A stretch of 64,000 bases of DNA from Phlyctochytrium arcticum (lineage: Eukaryota; Chytridiomycota; Chytridiomycetes; Chytridiales; Chytridiaceae). The translations under genes were made by a program, and so were the position numbers. The stretch spans positions 678,861-742,860 of the forward strand of contig JAHLKI010000015.1 of NCBI GenBank assembly GCA_025602905.1, given 5' to 3'. The first letter of the stretch is position 1, and the number at the start of each line of letters is the position of its first letter. The notes beneath the pieces were generated by a model. The model worked only from the letters and a program-made list of their open reading frames with translations, searched no databases and was not told where the DNA came from. Shown one piece after another: positions 1-12,637 of this stretch.

Positions 1-1430
1 GCTCATTCATCGGACTTGTAGAATGACAAACAATTGGAAGATACGCTGGCAATTAGATTTCTATCAGTGATTCCTGTGATTTCTTTCCGCAGCGCAAACC
101 ACAGAACAGATGGTGACGGAGCGCCTAGTGGCATTCTAGAAAACTCGTCAGCTGCTGTCTCCTTTCACAAAGTTTGCAAACGAGTATCGGTCTTCCTGCT
201 TTGGAGTGGCGGGTTGAGGCAGTAGCAGCATATTGCTGGCCAGTCCGTTTGATACGTAACGACCATATGCTCGGGTTCAATCGGGGGCTCTAGTGGGAGT
301 GGTTCATAGTATTGCGATCGGAAGCAACGATCGTTGCTGGAAGTAGGTGGTGGTGTGCGCTGTTTTCGGGCGTAAACAACGATTGTTTTTGGACGTAGGA
401 GGTGTGGGAAAGGTTTTTAAGAGGTCGTTCCTTGACTAGTACTGGTAGGTATGCTGTCCGGTGAGGTGGTAGGTTGACTTGAGCCTAGTTTCAGAGGTCA
501 GAGAAGAACAAACGTAGTAAACACAACGACTAGCATACCCAATAACCGAGCGCTGGCGACCTTCTTCCTCGATGGACAATGTGCGCAGCTCCAGGACCAG
601 CACCATATTCCTGCTTTCTGTTTGCCGCTGTGTCGATGCTCTTGGTGGTTTTCTGTGTGCAAAAGTCGCGAGTTTTATCGAGAGGAAAACACTTTGACCT
701 TGGAGAACTTGCCAGGGGCAAGCCAGATCTAGACGCGATTTTTGGGCCGACCGACGAAAACTCAAAGGAAAAACGAGACGGAAAGACAACAAGATCCTCT
801 GGACGGAAATACATAGGTCGATCTGCTCACTACACCTTCTATTTCATACTATGCCGGCGTTTTCCTTGCTGGACCGTTTGGCCAAGATCGTTCACTTCAA
901 CGGTGCTCAGGATACCACGGAAACCACAACACCAGCTCATCACAGACGGTTTACTGCAACTAGGAGGATCACTCCTCAACAAAACTTATACATTCATTCT
1001 CATTCTCCGACCGTGCCAGCGGCCCCAACCGCCGCGGGCTCTCCCTTTGAAAAGTTTTCTACGAAGTCAAGATGAAAATCGGGCCCTACGCGTCGACCCT
1101 GCAGACGCGTAAGCACCAAGTTCTTAGAATTTCCTGCACAAGGGATGGCCCGGATGGCCTGATGGAACTTTCAGCCAATCACAGTCCTTTCCCAAGTCAC
1201 GCCGCAATCGCACCCTCGGGCTATAATAGCCAGCCTTTCCCCCCGCTTCCCTCTTCCCTTTTCTTCATCTCGCCCACCCGCTTCCAGCTCCATTCTCGCG
1301 GCCTTGTAAGTATCCTTCGCCCGTCTCATTTTGTGATTGGGTTTTCTTATGCTAACCGCCATATCCCCCCTTCCTCACCTTTTCTCAGTTCCGTTCACCT
1401 CGCCGTCCCTTACGCCTATCATTCGCCTCA
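1..1430. other. No supported gene
   Basis: I see no convincing gene here. Short open frames exist around 579-1112 and 851-1075 on the plus strand, but none shows a recognisable domain or a clear exon structure. Around 1174-1225 there are a CCAAT-like and a TATA-like sequence (ctataatag), and a GTAAGT-type donor at about 1306, so the promoter and 5' leader of a small unrecognised transcript is possible. Confidence 0.4.
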
Positions 1431-1443
1431 TCTCACCTTCAAC

Positions 1444-1540
1444 CAGCACCCCCCTCAATCAGCACCCCGTTCAGCACCCCGTTCAGCACCCCATTCCAGC
1501 ACCCCATTCCAGCACCCCATTCAGCACCCCATTCAGCACC
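1444..1540. repeat. Minisatellite, ~13-nt CAGCACCCC-type unit
   Basis: About seven tandem copies of a unit close to cagcaccccattc, with small length variants. It lies directly upstream of a second, unrelated minisatellite. Confidence 0.9.
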
Positions 1541-1549
1541 TCAACGTCA

Positions 1550-1709
1550 GGACTGGATCAGGACTGGATCAGGACTGGATCAGGACTGGATCAGGACTGG
1601 ATCAGAACTGGATCAGGACTGGATCAGGACAGGAATGGATCAGGACTGGATCAGGACAGGAATGGATCAGGACAGGACTGGATCAGGACAGGACTGGATC
1701 AGGACTGGA
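1550..1709. repeat. Minisatellite, 12-nt ggactggatcag unit
   Basis: Tandem copies of ggactggatcag with interspersed variant units containing gacaggaatg or gacaggactg. The unit is a multiple of three, so long frames run through it on the plus strand. They look like a by-product of the repeat rather than a protein. Confidence 0.93.
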
Positions 1710-1713
1710 GGGC

Positions 1714-3104
1714 TTTCTTAGGTGAGTGTGGGTTGTTCTCTGTAGTGTAGGTGCGTGGCAGAAACGGACTGACGCTGCGCGTGGGGGCGCGCAGTGCTGT
1801 ACTGTGCTCGGGATGGCAGTGCATGTGTCGTCTGAGAGCCGGAGGGGCTCGATGAGGGCGCGCAAGGGCCGGGAAGACTTCAACTTTCATTCTCTTTGCT
1901 TGTTTTCATACGCTTGTAAATACACTTGTAACATACAATACACTTTGCGCTATATACCAATGAAATCCTTTGCCCATACTATGTTCTCCAACTTTACACT
2001 TGACCATTGCCTGAGACGCGTCCATCAGCCAATAGTAGGCAATTTCATACTGCGAAAGATGGCCATAAGATCACCGCCGAGATTACTGGTCATGTTTTAC
2101 TTTGAGATTCTCGTTGTAACTACAACAACCCTTATTACCCCACGCTGCATAGTGCACCCGCTGGCTGCCATCATTCAGCATCGCTACCGGCCCTCACGGT
2201 TGTCCTTTCCAATTGATTGTAGAGATAACGAGTAGAGCATTGCGAGAGACAGTTTATTACAAGTCGAAGCACATCAAGAGGGATAAAAGGCCCGCGAGTT
2301 TCCGGTGCCGCTACCCTTTGCAATCATTCCGCCCTACCAAGCATCTTTAACTATAATTTGCTTCATAGGGTGCTTCACAAAAACTCATTCATTAGAGATC
2401 CATGATCAGCAACCATCCGTTGGAAAAGAATTTTATACTACCTTATAGGCGGTGTCACGGGTCAGAACACCTGCGCAGCACTGTGAGAGAAGGAAACTCG
2501 AATCGGCGCGCAGAACCGGCGTCAAGAACGGTTCCAGTACCTCGTATGCACAGATTTACCCGTCACACTAGGTAACTCTAGGTCTCGGCTGACGTTTTCG
2601 AGAGTGCTTTCTCTTCCCTACCTCGGGAGGCCAATCCGGTATCAGTCCCGCTTCTTGATCAAACCTGTACCCTCTAATGGCCGTCGCGACTTTATTACCG
2701 AAACGGCTCTGAATCACTTTGCTCGCACAAGCTAAAGGCGACATGTCAAGAGTACGACATATCGCCTGTTGGTGGTTTGGCCCGAGGAGAGCATTGCCTT
2801 AGACCATTACACCGCACGTTCCGAGCACACCGTTTCTGAAGTGCGAGTAACATCACGGACGCATATCCGCGGATGCATCCTGTACACAGAGTACAATAGC
2901 TAAATTCAAGAAATCTGGTCTTCATTATCCACTATTTTTGCTTCTGCTACCACTGAAAACCGCTGTGTCCATACACTCAGCTGCTCACAGTGTGCGACAG
3001 GCAGGAGGCAGGGCAGAAGGAGGGCTGAGAGAGGCCGAGCCTTGGGAGCAAAGAGAGACTGATGCGATATATGACAAAAATGAAGTACAATCTGGATCTA
3101 AATT
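1714..3104. other. Intergenic, nothing recognised
   Basis: No supported gene or RNA. The frame at 1726-2235 has no recognisable domain and begins inside the flank of the minisatellite. The right end is the 3' flank of the aminopeptidase gene. Confidence 0.4.
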
Positions 3105-5457
3105 CTAAAGGCCAAGATCCTTGGCTACCATGCCAGCGCAAATAGGGTGGTAAAAGTTCCTGTGTTTCAAGAACGTTTGCTTGGCTACAGCAGATCCATT
3201 CTTGCACTTGTTGAGTTCACTGTTCCAAAAAAAAGGTGTTAGATGCCATTATCAAATGAATGCACATTGCCCCACGTACCGGTATAAGGGGCGAACATAT
3301 TTCATACGACCGACTTCACCCAAAAATGTGACAACATGGGGGAAGATAACTTCGTAGTTGGCCTTGAGGCACAGCATCTGCCACCGGAATCGAATCTCGG
3401 CGTTGCGCGACTCGGTCAATTTGTAGGACGAGTCCATTTTGATCAACACGTCGTGGGTAAAGGCAGACTTGGCCAGACATTTTTCGAGGAACATGACTTT
3501 TTGACCAGTGTTGAAACCGTCAAAGGGGGTCTTGTCAAAGTCGGGAGTCGCTTTGGCATTACTCCATTTGGAGGCAAGGTCTTCACATGCCTCCGCCAGG
3601 CTCTTGTCAAAGTCGTTGACTACTGGTGGCTAATATATATTTGCGTCAGGAAAGAGGATCAGATTGTGAAAGTTATTGGTGGACATACCATGCCGGGCTT
3701 GTGGAGCCATGCGTCCCAATCTACTGAATTGAGAATCTTGACCTTCTCATCGCCATGGGTCCTCTGGAAAAAGTCAAAGAGCAACTTCAAAAAGTCGTCA
3801 GTCGTGATGGACTTGTGGGCAAAGTTCTTGACGTGTTCCTTCAAATAGGGCTCGAAAATCTCGGCACCGCCCAAAATGCGTTCCAGGTAGAACAACAGGT
3901 TGAATCCTTTCTCGTAAGGAACAGAGCTGAAAGCATCATCAGGGTCTTCGTTGGCAAGACGGGGGCACATGCATGAAAACTCTGGGCGCTTAATCTCATC
4001 AAAGTGGTCAATGGACTCTTGCAGGGCCTTGATACCGATAATGGCATCAAACTCTGCGGTGGGCTGTCCGTGCAATCGGCCAGTAATCTTGCGCTCGATA
4101 AACATGGTGAATCCTTCGTTCAACCAAAAGTGTTCCCAGTTCAGGGTAGTGACCAAGTTGCCCATCCAGCTGTGAGCAATTTCGTGCGCGACGACATCAA
4201 CCAATGAGCGATCGCCGGCCAGAAGAGTTGGCGTGACAAACGTCAAACAGGGGTTCTCCATTCCACCGTAAGGGAACGAAGGAGGAAGTACCAGGAGATC
4301 GTAGGCGCCCCACTCGTACGGGGTCAAGAGACTTTCACCGGTGGCAATGAATGTTTCAGTGTCCTTAAACTCCCAGGCAGAGGCTTCAACCATCTCTGGC
4401 TCACTCCATACTGTTGATCGGGGACCGATTTCGCGGCCTTCGAGGTTCCCGACCGCCAACGCAATGAGGTACGAAGGAATGGTCACTTTCTGCTCAAAGC
4501 TGTAGATTTTGCGGTCACCATCCGTTTTGTCAGAGGTACGCAATCCGCTCATGAGGGCGCGGAGGTGAGAAGGAACGGAAATGTCTGCAGACCAGGTATG
4601 CTTGTTTCCGGGAGTATCCTGCAACAATCATCTCAGCATTTGAATGTGAGACCATGCTTTCATAACTAAAAGGCCCGTACCTGGCAAGGCAGCATGCTAC
4701 GAGCATGAATTGCCTGGCACTGAGAAAACAAGTATGGGTATTTCTTGCCAATCGTCTGGCTGGGTTCCAGCCACTGGATGGCAGTACACTTTGTAGTAGT
4801 GGCATAGTTGATCTTGACCTTCACCTCCTGGTTGGCCGAGAAGGCTTGGGGAAAGTGAACAGTGAGCTTTGCACCGTACTTTTCATTATGCTCAGCAATC
4901 TCAAACTAGAATATTATTTGCATCAGAGTCAGCACCTCACATTACAGCGATTGTAAACAAACCTTCAATTCAGTCTCTTTGTCGCTGACAAGAACGGCAG
5001 ACTTGACATCCAAAAAGCTAGTATCCTAATGTAACGATGTTAGAGAATCCTATCCAATATCTTGGTGGGTGGCCATACTTACAAATACAATGCTCTTGAC
5101 GTTGTCCTTTCCCGTTACGGCAGTGTGCACAACGTGGCCAGCCAAGATCTTGGCATCGAAATCTGCGCTGAGCGACAAGTGGGTGTGCTTGACGTGAATC
5201 TCATCAGTATTGGCGAAAGAGTTGGGGTCGGTTGGGCAGGTGTCTAGTGTCATTTTGGTATGAAGGGATCTGATGAGAGAAGGTGGGATTTGGAAAGCTC
5301 CTGGTGATCTCGGGTTTTGCTTCCTACGACCTGTGATCAATCCGGGAAATGACAGCCATGATACAAAATGAGCGCCCATGATTTTGGGACATCGTTGGCT
5401 TCCCCACTTTAGAATGGAACGAACACTACGATCCCAGCTCAATCGAGCTGCAAACAT
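3105..5457 (-). CDS. M1 metallo-aminopeptidase, leukotriene A4 hydrolase type
   Basis: Zinc metallopeptidase of the LTA4H/aminopeptidase B branch of family M1, expected to remove N-terminal residues from peptides and possibly to hydrolyse epoxides. Six exons splice in frame (minus strand: 5457-5083, 5025-4963, 4905-4681, 4618-3689, 3629-3280, 3219-3105), giving about 685 aa with GT..AG introns of 57-63 nt. The exopeptidase motif GGMEN is near residue 340, the zinc site HEIAH near 366-370, and the third ligand in NEGF near 389. The C-terminus ends YHPIC..MVAKDLGL, as in LTA4H proteins. The first ATG adds about 68 basic residues before a second good start at 5253. This resembles the N-terminal extension of the yeast LTA4H homologue and could target mitochondria or mark alternative starts. 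The catalytic core is intact. Confidence 0.95.
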
Positions 5458-5529
5458 TGTTTGATGAAAAAAACGAGAAATTCTAAGTACAAAATAAATA
5501 GTGTCCTATGTGCAAGGGACAGATGGCCT

Positions 5530-7390
5530 CTATCCTTCAAAAACAGTATCATCTACAACCAACCCAAACTGCTCCTTTGCCATTTTCTTCATTGTATTGT
5601 CAAGCAAATCCTCAAACCCACTCCCTCTAATCCCCAAAAACAGATACCGTAACTGCTGAACTGCCCGCGAGAGATGGAACGCCAACGCTGTAACAAACAA
5701 TGTGCTGCGAAATGTCCAGTAATTCAATCGCGAAGTCACGAAACTGACGATGGATGAGGATGGCGGACGACTCTTGTCTCGAAGTCCACCCGAAGTGCCC
5801 CAAACGGACCAATCGTCACCCAGATTTTGAACCGCACGGTTGGCCATGATGTTGATTCGGTTCACCGGCGATCCCAGCGATTTGTTATTGGCGCGAACCA
5901 AATTCATGTTTCGTCCCAAGAAAATGAGCTCTTTAGGTACCAGTTCCGTATCCTTTAGGAAATTTCGGACTGTTTCCTTCATCTTTTGCTGTTTCTCGAA
6001 AAGCTCGTTCATCGAGTTGATGTGCGGATCAACATGGATGACTTTGTTGGGAGTCCAAGGCTTTTGGAGTGTGGAGCTCGCAAAGAGCTCAACGCTGTGA
6101 ATTCCCCAATTTGTTGCGATTTCCTTCAGAGTTTTTGTGTCCCCAAGGAAGAGTGATTTCCAAAACATGGCGTAGTCGTGCCTAAAGGTATCAGCGCATT
6201 GGACGTACAGGCCGTGATCAAGTAAAACGATTTGAGGCTTCTTTTTGCCCAACAGCGTTCTGGGATGGTCACGAATGAGGATATTTCCAGGGTGAGGATC
6301 GCAATGCACGAATCCAGAGCGGAATATTTGCTGAGTGAACGTCAATATAAGAATGAGTCAAAGGGATAAGCGGAAGCATTACATACATCGGCAAAGACGT
6401 CAACGACAGTGTTCATAATCTCCTTTCTGCTCCATCCATTTCGGTCCAACTCGGCAGTCTCTGCAAAGCGCACTCCATCAATCCATTCGGCCGTCATGAT
6501 CCGTTTGGATGTCAGATCCCAGTGAATGCCGGGAACATGAACTCGATCACCCAGTCCACGGGGTGCAGCAGCAATATGAGCAGCGGCACGCTCAGCATTC
6601 TGAGCTTCATTCACAAAATCTGTCTCCTGCAGTATATGTGACTTGATATATGAGGCCGACCATGTTCTAAAAGTAACATGTCTTTAGCATTCAGAGAAAG
6701 TGCTGGAAAGGCGAGTGACTTACAAAGGGAGGTCAAACATTTTTTCCATGGCCCAGCACAGAACACCATATGTCCATAAATCCCATCCAACTTGGCGTGC
6801 AATTTGTGGTTTCTGAATTTTGACCGCCACTGTCCTTCCATCCTTTAATGTTGCACGATGAACCTGGGCGATGGAAGCACTGGCAACAGCATTGCGAGTG
6901 AATGTCTCAAAGACATCACTGGGCTTCTTTCCATCAAACTCTTCCATGAAAATCTTCTCAACCATAGAGTAGGGAACTGCTGGTGCATCATCGAATAGCA
7001 CTCGGAAGGTCTTTGCGTATCCAGGCGGTAAAACCGGAACCGCAGCAATCTGTTGCCCAAACTACATGGTATTTCGTCAATTGAGCAGGTAGTTCAAGGA
7101 ACGATCTAAGGCGGTGGGCGTACCTTGATATAGAGACCTCCATTTTCCTTACAAACGTCCAAGATCCGCTTGGCGACTCGTTCATGTAACGCTTCTATGC
7201 TTTCTGCGTTCCCTGGGACAAAGTTCCACTTGTAGTCGATAGTGATAATGGCGCCCGTGTATAAGGTACGAATATTTCGGAAGAACGTTGCGTCGTACGC
7301 ATAGTGATCAAGAGCCCATGCTGTTCCCAGGCCTGCAGCGAGGTAGGTAGGCCGCCGCAGCCGGGAGCTCAGAAGACGTCCAAAGACCAT
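5530..7390 (-). CDS. ABC1/UbiB-family atypical kinase, ADCK1/MCP2 type
   Basis: ABC1/ADCK atypical kinase, most like the ADCK1 and yeast Mcp2 branch linked to mitochondrial lipid homeostasis. Four exons splice in frame (7390-7124, 7061-6724, 6666-6387, 6330-5530), giving about 561 aa. Family signatures appear in order: the ASIAQVHRA glycine-loop replacement, the AVKIQKP catalytic lysine, QETDF, the HCDPHPGN catalytic loop and the LLDHGLY metal-binding DHG. Residues at the N-terminus are basic (GRLLSSRLRRP) and fit a mitochondrial presequence. The gene lies head-to-tail downstream of nothing obvious, with 72 nt between its stop and the aminopeptidase start. All motifs needed for an active fold are present. 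Confidence 0.94.
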
Positions 7391-7483
7391 TCAATTAGTC
7401 CTAGTTGGCCTTTTTCGTAGATCGGACAGAGATTGGCAGTTTTCGCAGCTTTTCGGAATTTTGTTTATACAAGAATCCATGTC

Positions 7484-7599
7484 AGTAGAATAGTATGGCC
7501 GACGGTTTACCCGCATTTTTGAACTTGAGCACAGAATAAATACTGATTCCGGTGTAGCTTAGAACAAATGCCTGATGTACAGAAACTACAGAGCAATCT
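7484..7599. repeat. Inverted repeat, left copy (partner at 10105-10241)
   Basis: This ~115-bp stretch is found in reverse complement at 10105-10241 with high identity. The partner has one ~24-nt insertion. The two copies flank 2.5 kb holding one unresolved gene, so they could be ends of a mobile element or an inverted segmental duplication. Confidence 0.88.
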
Positions 7600-7931
7600 C
7601 GTCAGATTCCAACCTTTTTCTCTCCGCAGTAGCCAAGGACGGGGCTGTTGCTGACCTATGATGAAATTCAATCATGTTTCCTACGTGAAGCATAGATATT
7701 TGAACTACCAATAAGCGATGGCCTTCGGGGGTCGCAACGGCACACCGCTTTGTGGTACCGTGAAAAGGGAATTCAAAAGTGCGTTCGCAAACAACGAGAT
7801 TCGCGCTGACTCAGACAGTCGTTCATTAAGCTGACACGATGGAAGCTGTTCCACCCTGAAGTAGACAAAATATCAGCACTTGTTGAGATCAATTGCTGTG
7901 ATTCGGTCTACCATGTCATCAACACCTTCAC

Positions 7932-9433
7932 TCATCTCTGGAAGGCATGCTCTTCACCGACAAACGTTCTGTAATATGAGCAACGAGTTGCTGCAAATAC
8001 GTCACTCCAAATATTCTCAACATATTGATTTCGAATTGGTTCGGTTTTAGGATCAGGACACCGCGCGAGGCCCTGCGGAAGACACAGGAAGAACTAAGCA
8101 AAATAATCAGAGGGCCTGGCTTATGCAGTAAGAGGTACCCACATATACACGTCTAAATCGGATTCAAGATTGATTAGTCCATCGGAGCTGGCCAGTGTTC
8201 TGAGCTTTTCGCCAATATCCAGATCCTTAAAACGGTACTACGAAGTAGAAGTTAGCATTGTGACATTTGCCTATCGATGTAACGGTACCTCTCCGTAACC
8301 AGCACTGAGCCCTTGGACAGAAGTACGTTTGACTCGCTCTAATCCGTCCTCACAAACTTTAGACTTTTTCGGCGGAGTAGGTGTTGCGGGGGTATCTTCT
8401 ATCGGAAGGAATTAGGATGAAGTTCACAGCTATTAGCAAATCACAAAGCGTACACACCTCGCGCCCTCTTGTTGACTGAGGCGGTCTTTATTTCGTCCAA
8501 CTCTCCTTTCACGCCGATTTCGAGGGCCTGCGACCCCGACGCTTTGATAGTGTTCTTTAATCAAAATTCGTTCAGCTTGTAGGCAGCCAAAATATCATTT
8601 AGACTAATTACGGACCTTAGTTCAAAAACGAGTCCATTCCGGGGATTCATCGTAGACATACGCCAGAGCGACTTGGATCGACGACCACACACGAGATGCA
8701 GCGGGTTTGGTAGAATTTGCAGTATCCTGGAAATGTGTTTCCAGCTGGCGCAGGGCGGCGTCCAATTTGATTCTTGCAGAATTTGCGCTAGCTAAGTTGG
8801 AGGCTTCAATGATGTCGACGGGTTTGTAGTTTCCTTCCAAGATTTGCGCGTATACTGCTTCTACCTAAGGCAACAGGTTAATAAACCCTGTGCAAAGGTC
8901 GCCCACCAAGACCGAAATGTCCAGTGACGGAATGAAGACCGCGAAGAAGATCAGGACCGCCTGAATGTCTGCACAGGGATTGTTTTGAGATGCAGAATTC
9001 GTTGCGGCCGCGCCCTCAACGGTGCCCGCAAGGCCCGCCATCTTTTTCATTAGTTGCCAAAGCTAACGCTGGAGCATGTGAAGTGCTGTGGCCTGCCAAG
9101 CCCCCGGTGGTAAGGTCCCGATATGAAGGCCGCTAAGACAATCAGGACCGCAACCAGAACTACCATGTTGGAAGTTCAGCAGAAATCTCATGAATTTCTG
9201 CACTTCGGTCGCGGCCGCGCCCTCAAAGGTTCCGTCAAATCGAAATTTTCTCGCCGACCTGATAGGCCAGCGCCCCACCCATTGCTTGTCTTGGAATCCC
9301 CAACCAGACAAGGCAATGTTGCCGAGAACTGGCAGACAATCTCCAACCCACTTGAAGCACTCACCAGCTCATCTCCCTCCCATGAGATAGCCTTCCTTGC
9401 GTTTTTCACCGTGGCCTGACGCTTCCCGCCCAT
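7932..9433 (-). CDS. Hypothetical multi-exon gene, model uncertain
   Basis: Not recognised. The 3' half gives a convincing spliced frame: an exon ending in a run of basic residues, then an exon rich in Pro/Thr and Lys (about 8398-8290), one with EKLRTLASSDG (about 8236-8144), and a last exon ending at 7932. Introns are 55-65 nt with GT..AG. Upstream parts are less clear. An ATG at 9433 starts a short basic exon (MGGKRQ), and two segments at about 9240-9130 and 9020-8880 share a related peptide, GT(V/F)EGAAAT, and related DNA, suggesting internal duplication. I could not join all exons without a stop, so the gene may be partly decayed. It lies between the two inverted repeats. Confidence 0.35.
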
Positions 9434-10104
9434 CTTTAGCTGCGAGGAATAAGCAGAGTCGACAAAAATCGGCAGATATGTCGCTTTGGGTACTGTGAAA
9501 TGGGCAATGCGGGAAGTGTGTAAATGCAAGACGCGAGGTCGAGCGGAGATTTGGCCGGACAGACGCGTCTGCGCGTCTGGACAATGGGCAATGGCAATCC
9601 TGACCCAATGGTTGCCAAACGGCCAAATTCCAATCAACGTAAATATCATATAGTCCCACCAGTTCACGTCGAATCTGATACCTCCCTGAAACTTCTTAAC
9701 TAAGTGACCAGCAGTAATGCTGTCCTCGCCTGTGACCGTCGAACCTGATTCTTTTAATCGGTAACGACCCTCTGAGCTCTATATACATTTATACTCTTCA
9801 TCGGCGTCATTCTCTCCATAAAACCTTTCTTTGGAAAGTTATCAAACTATCAGTTTTGATTGAATGTGTATGAAAATCTGCATTAAAACCACTGACGAAC
9901 TCTGGCAAATGTCTTTCAGGAATTTTGAACCTTTTCTCCTGCTCGGCTTTCGTCTGTAGTTTGGTTTGCCTTGCTTTTTCTAACGCCGCCCGTTATTTCT
10001 CTGTCGATTGACGTTTTTTTGGGTGGACATTCTACAGAAGTTGGAGCAGGTTCTACTGGCGTTAGAAACTCTGTAGGTTCTGTAGATTCTGTAGGTTGTT
10101 CTGT

Positions 10105-10241
10105 AGATTGCTCTGTAGTTTCTGTACATCAGGCATTTGTTCTAAGCTACACCGGAATCAGTATTTATTCTGTACTGAATCCTGTAATAATGCCGCTCAA
10201 GTTCGAAAATGCGGGTAAACCGTCGGCCATACTATACTACT
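10105..10241. repeat. Inverted repeat, right copy (partner at 7484-7599)
   Basis: Reverse-complement partner of 7484-7599. It is preceded by a short array of ctgtaga/ctgtagg units (about 10070-10125). Between here and 10920 there is no supported gene. Confidence 0.88.
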
Positions 10242-10826
10242 CATGTCATCACAATTGGCTCCCCGCGTCAACTTTCGATTCTTTGCAGTCTGGGACCGGG
10301 AATATCATTGTTGCGCTTGGAATTCATCTCATGCTTGAGTATTTCGAAATCCCCCTATCATACCATACTCGGCTAACGGATTCCCTGTTACGAACGGGTG
10401 GACCAACAGCCTGTTGTGCAATACTGCCAACTACCTTTTCACTGTCTCGACTCTCAAGCAAGTTCACAACTGTTCACAACTGGCGACATTACACTATACG
10501 ACAGCTATACGACAACGTGGAATTTTAACTCTACCCCGAAACCGTAACGAAACCCACCCGACCCATATGCCGGGTGAAACATGTGTCCGAATACTGTTTG
10601 GAATAACCCAACCCGATGGTCCGACGGAGTGATCCTGAACCTTGGAATTGAAGGAAGCAAACCCTGGGATTCGCCGCGGATGAATAACAGCTGAATAACA
10701 AGGCTGCACTTTCTACGGCCAAATTTAGGAGCTGCTCGCAAGATGCCACTTGGATGCCACCGCCGAAATGTGTTTGACGGGATATTTCCGCTCTTTCCGT
10801 CGCAGTGAGAACATTCTGCCCACGCC

Positions 10827-10930
10827 CCCCAGCCAATCACAGTGCTCGCACAGCCGCCCACGTGATCTATAGCTGGGCTGGGCAGCCGAAAACGGCGAAC
10901 AGCGAAAAGGCCGCGCGCCTGCCATAAAAG
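10827..10930 (+). promoter_or_regulatory. CCAAT and TATA-like promoter of the X325 gene
   Basis: A CCAAT-type sequence (agccaatcaca) near 10830 and a TATA-like cataaaag at 10923-10930 precede a pyrimidine-rich leader and the ATG at 11037. The spacing fits a fungal RNA polymerase II promoter. Confidence 0.5.
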
Positions 10931-11036
10931 TCCGCTCCCCGCGACATCTCCCTCCCTTCCACATCCTACCTGACATCCTTACCTTCCCTCACATTTTCAA
11001 CTCCATCATCAAGACTCCTCTCTAAATACACCAGCC

Positions 11037-11662
11037 ATGGCACGACACTCTTACAGCGTGCTTCTTTTCGTCGCGTTCCTTATCGCTAGTGTCTCCGCCC
11101 ACTTTGAGTTGGTTAAACCAACAGGTCGCGGTTTCGATGAAGGCCGAGAGCCAATCCCACCATGTGGAGGATTCGACTCAGTACAGACCACTCGTTCTTC
11201 CTTCCCCCTGAGTAAGCGCATCGTCACCTTCCAGCGCTCTGCAAGTGCCTAACCCCCCCTTCTTTAGCTGGCGCAACCATCTCCCAAGGCGTCTACCACA
11301 ACAATGCCCGCATCGAATACTTCATTATCTTTTCCGCCAACCCAACCGCAGCAGACTTTGGGTCAAATTCGACAACTCGCAAGACCCTCTATCCCACCGA
11401 GACTGGCATCAACGGTGGAACTCACACCATCACGGTAGACCTCGCAAACAACACCAACCTGACTTCGATGGCCACGGCAGGGACACCTGCCACCATCCAA
11501 ATTCTTTTTGATGGCGGTGACGGCATGCTTTACCAATGCGCTGATGTTACACTCGGAGGAACTGGAACAACGGGATCCAAAAATGCTGGGGAGTCTCTGT
11601 CTCCTTACCGCGTGCTTAGCATGTTTGCCGCACTCCTGGTTGGAGCCGTTCTTTTAGTTTAA
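11037..11662 (+). CDS. X325/BIM1-type copper-binding secreted protein, GPI-anchored
   Basis: Two exons (11037-11211, 11268-11662) give 189 aa. A 21-residue signal peptide ends ...SVSA, so the mature protein begins with His (HFELVKPTGRGF), followed by a PCGGF motif. An N-terminal histidine after cleavage plus RGF and PCGGF are hallmarks of the X325 family, LPMO-like proteins that bind copper but are linked to copper acquisition rather than sugar oxidation. Three to four N-glycosylation sites and a C-terminal hydrophobic tail after a small-residue region (near NAGES) fit a GPI anchor, placing it at the cell surface. The length is normal for the family. Exon phases match and no defect is seen. 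Confidence 0.88.
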
Positions 11663-12145
11663 ACCAGATCGTTGCGATTTACTTCTGATAATGCAATCAT
11701 TACTTACCGGGGCGTAGTTGTACAGTGTTTGTGGATTTTGTGTTTGTAGTTTAATATCTGTATCCTCGGGGAAGTGGACTCTGCGACTTAGAACTGTATC
11801 TAGTGTGGTTACAGCTAGGAATGTCGATACCTGTCACAGTTACGTTTCAATTCTGATTTAAAGTGACAGGAGAGATGCATGCAACCTTGCCACGGCCGTC
11901 CTCCCAATCAGAGCTCAGAGTTCAGAGAATCCACAAGGCAATCACGACGTAGGAAGTGTGCACGCGTCAAGCACCGAGAAAGAATAACGATGGAGAGAAT
12001 TGTAGGTCAAGACCTCTGAGGGCTTCCAAATGATTTCAATCGGGATAGCCAGAAAAGGCGTCAACTTTAGCTACATCAATATGTTGATGAAATGCGACGT
12101 AATTTTCAATCGGAAATGCAAAAAAAAAAAAAATGTGTGGGAAAT
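11663..12145. other. Intergenic, 3' flank of the X325 gene
   Basis: Holds the 3' flank of the X325 gene and, at about 12120-12133, the 13-A run that forms the T-run terminator of the first small-RNA unit on the minus strand. I see no gene. Confidence 0.5.
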
Positions 12146-12231
12146 TGCGCCGCCCGAGATCGAACTCAGGATATCAAGGTTCTGTCAATCAGATATCGTT
12201 ACGCGATGATTGATGATATGCCCACGGCGCC
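12146..12231 (-). ncRNA. tRNA-like small RNA family, copy 1
   Basis: Minus-strand unit with conserved ends. The 5' end GGCGCCGTGGGCATATC and 3' end CTCGGGCGGCGCA form a 6-bp acceptor-like stem (GCGCCG/CGGCGC), a T-arm-like hairpin with loop TTCGAT, and a longer arm (GGCATATCA with TGATATCC). The centre is copy-specific, here a hairpin with 7-bp arms TCAATCA/TGATTGA. A run of 13 Ts follows about 13 nt downstream. GTGACTTCCCC lies exactly 50 nt upstream. This copy has a mismatch in the T-like stem. There is no convincing D-arm or anticodon, so it is not called as a tRNA. Confidence 0.6.
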
Positions 12232-12637
12232 TTGTATGAAAAGTGGCATCGTTTCATGGTGATGACCGTTCTGGGTATGAGGGGAAGTCACATAGTGAAC
12301 GACGCGTCAAGACACCCGAGACACAGAGAGTAAACGGAGTGAAACTAATAATGAGAGGCCCATAGGGTTACTGTAGTTGAAAGTAAAAGCCAACACATGT
12401 TCGAAGGTGTAAGACATATACTCAGACCTAAAGGAGGGGCAATCACCGTCTTTGAGATGCACGCGTGGACTGCTTAGAGAGGCGTATGAGGAGCGGCAGA
12501 GAACTGTGGCTCTACATCAATCTAACTTTCCAACTGCATTATTGTACGCTCATCAGAAAACTCTCAACGTCTGCACTACTCCTTCAAATACTCTCCAATA
12601 TTCGGTCAAAAAATGCAAAAAAAGAATGGTGGGAAAT

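Noticed and set aside
1072..1750. Proline/Gln- and Asp/Gly-rich proteins through the minisatellites
   Set aside because: The repeat periodicity produces long frames in several phases, with no flanking exons or domains.
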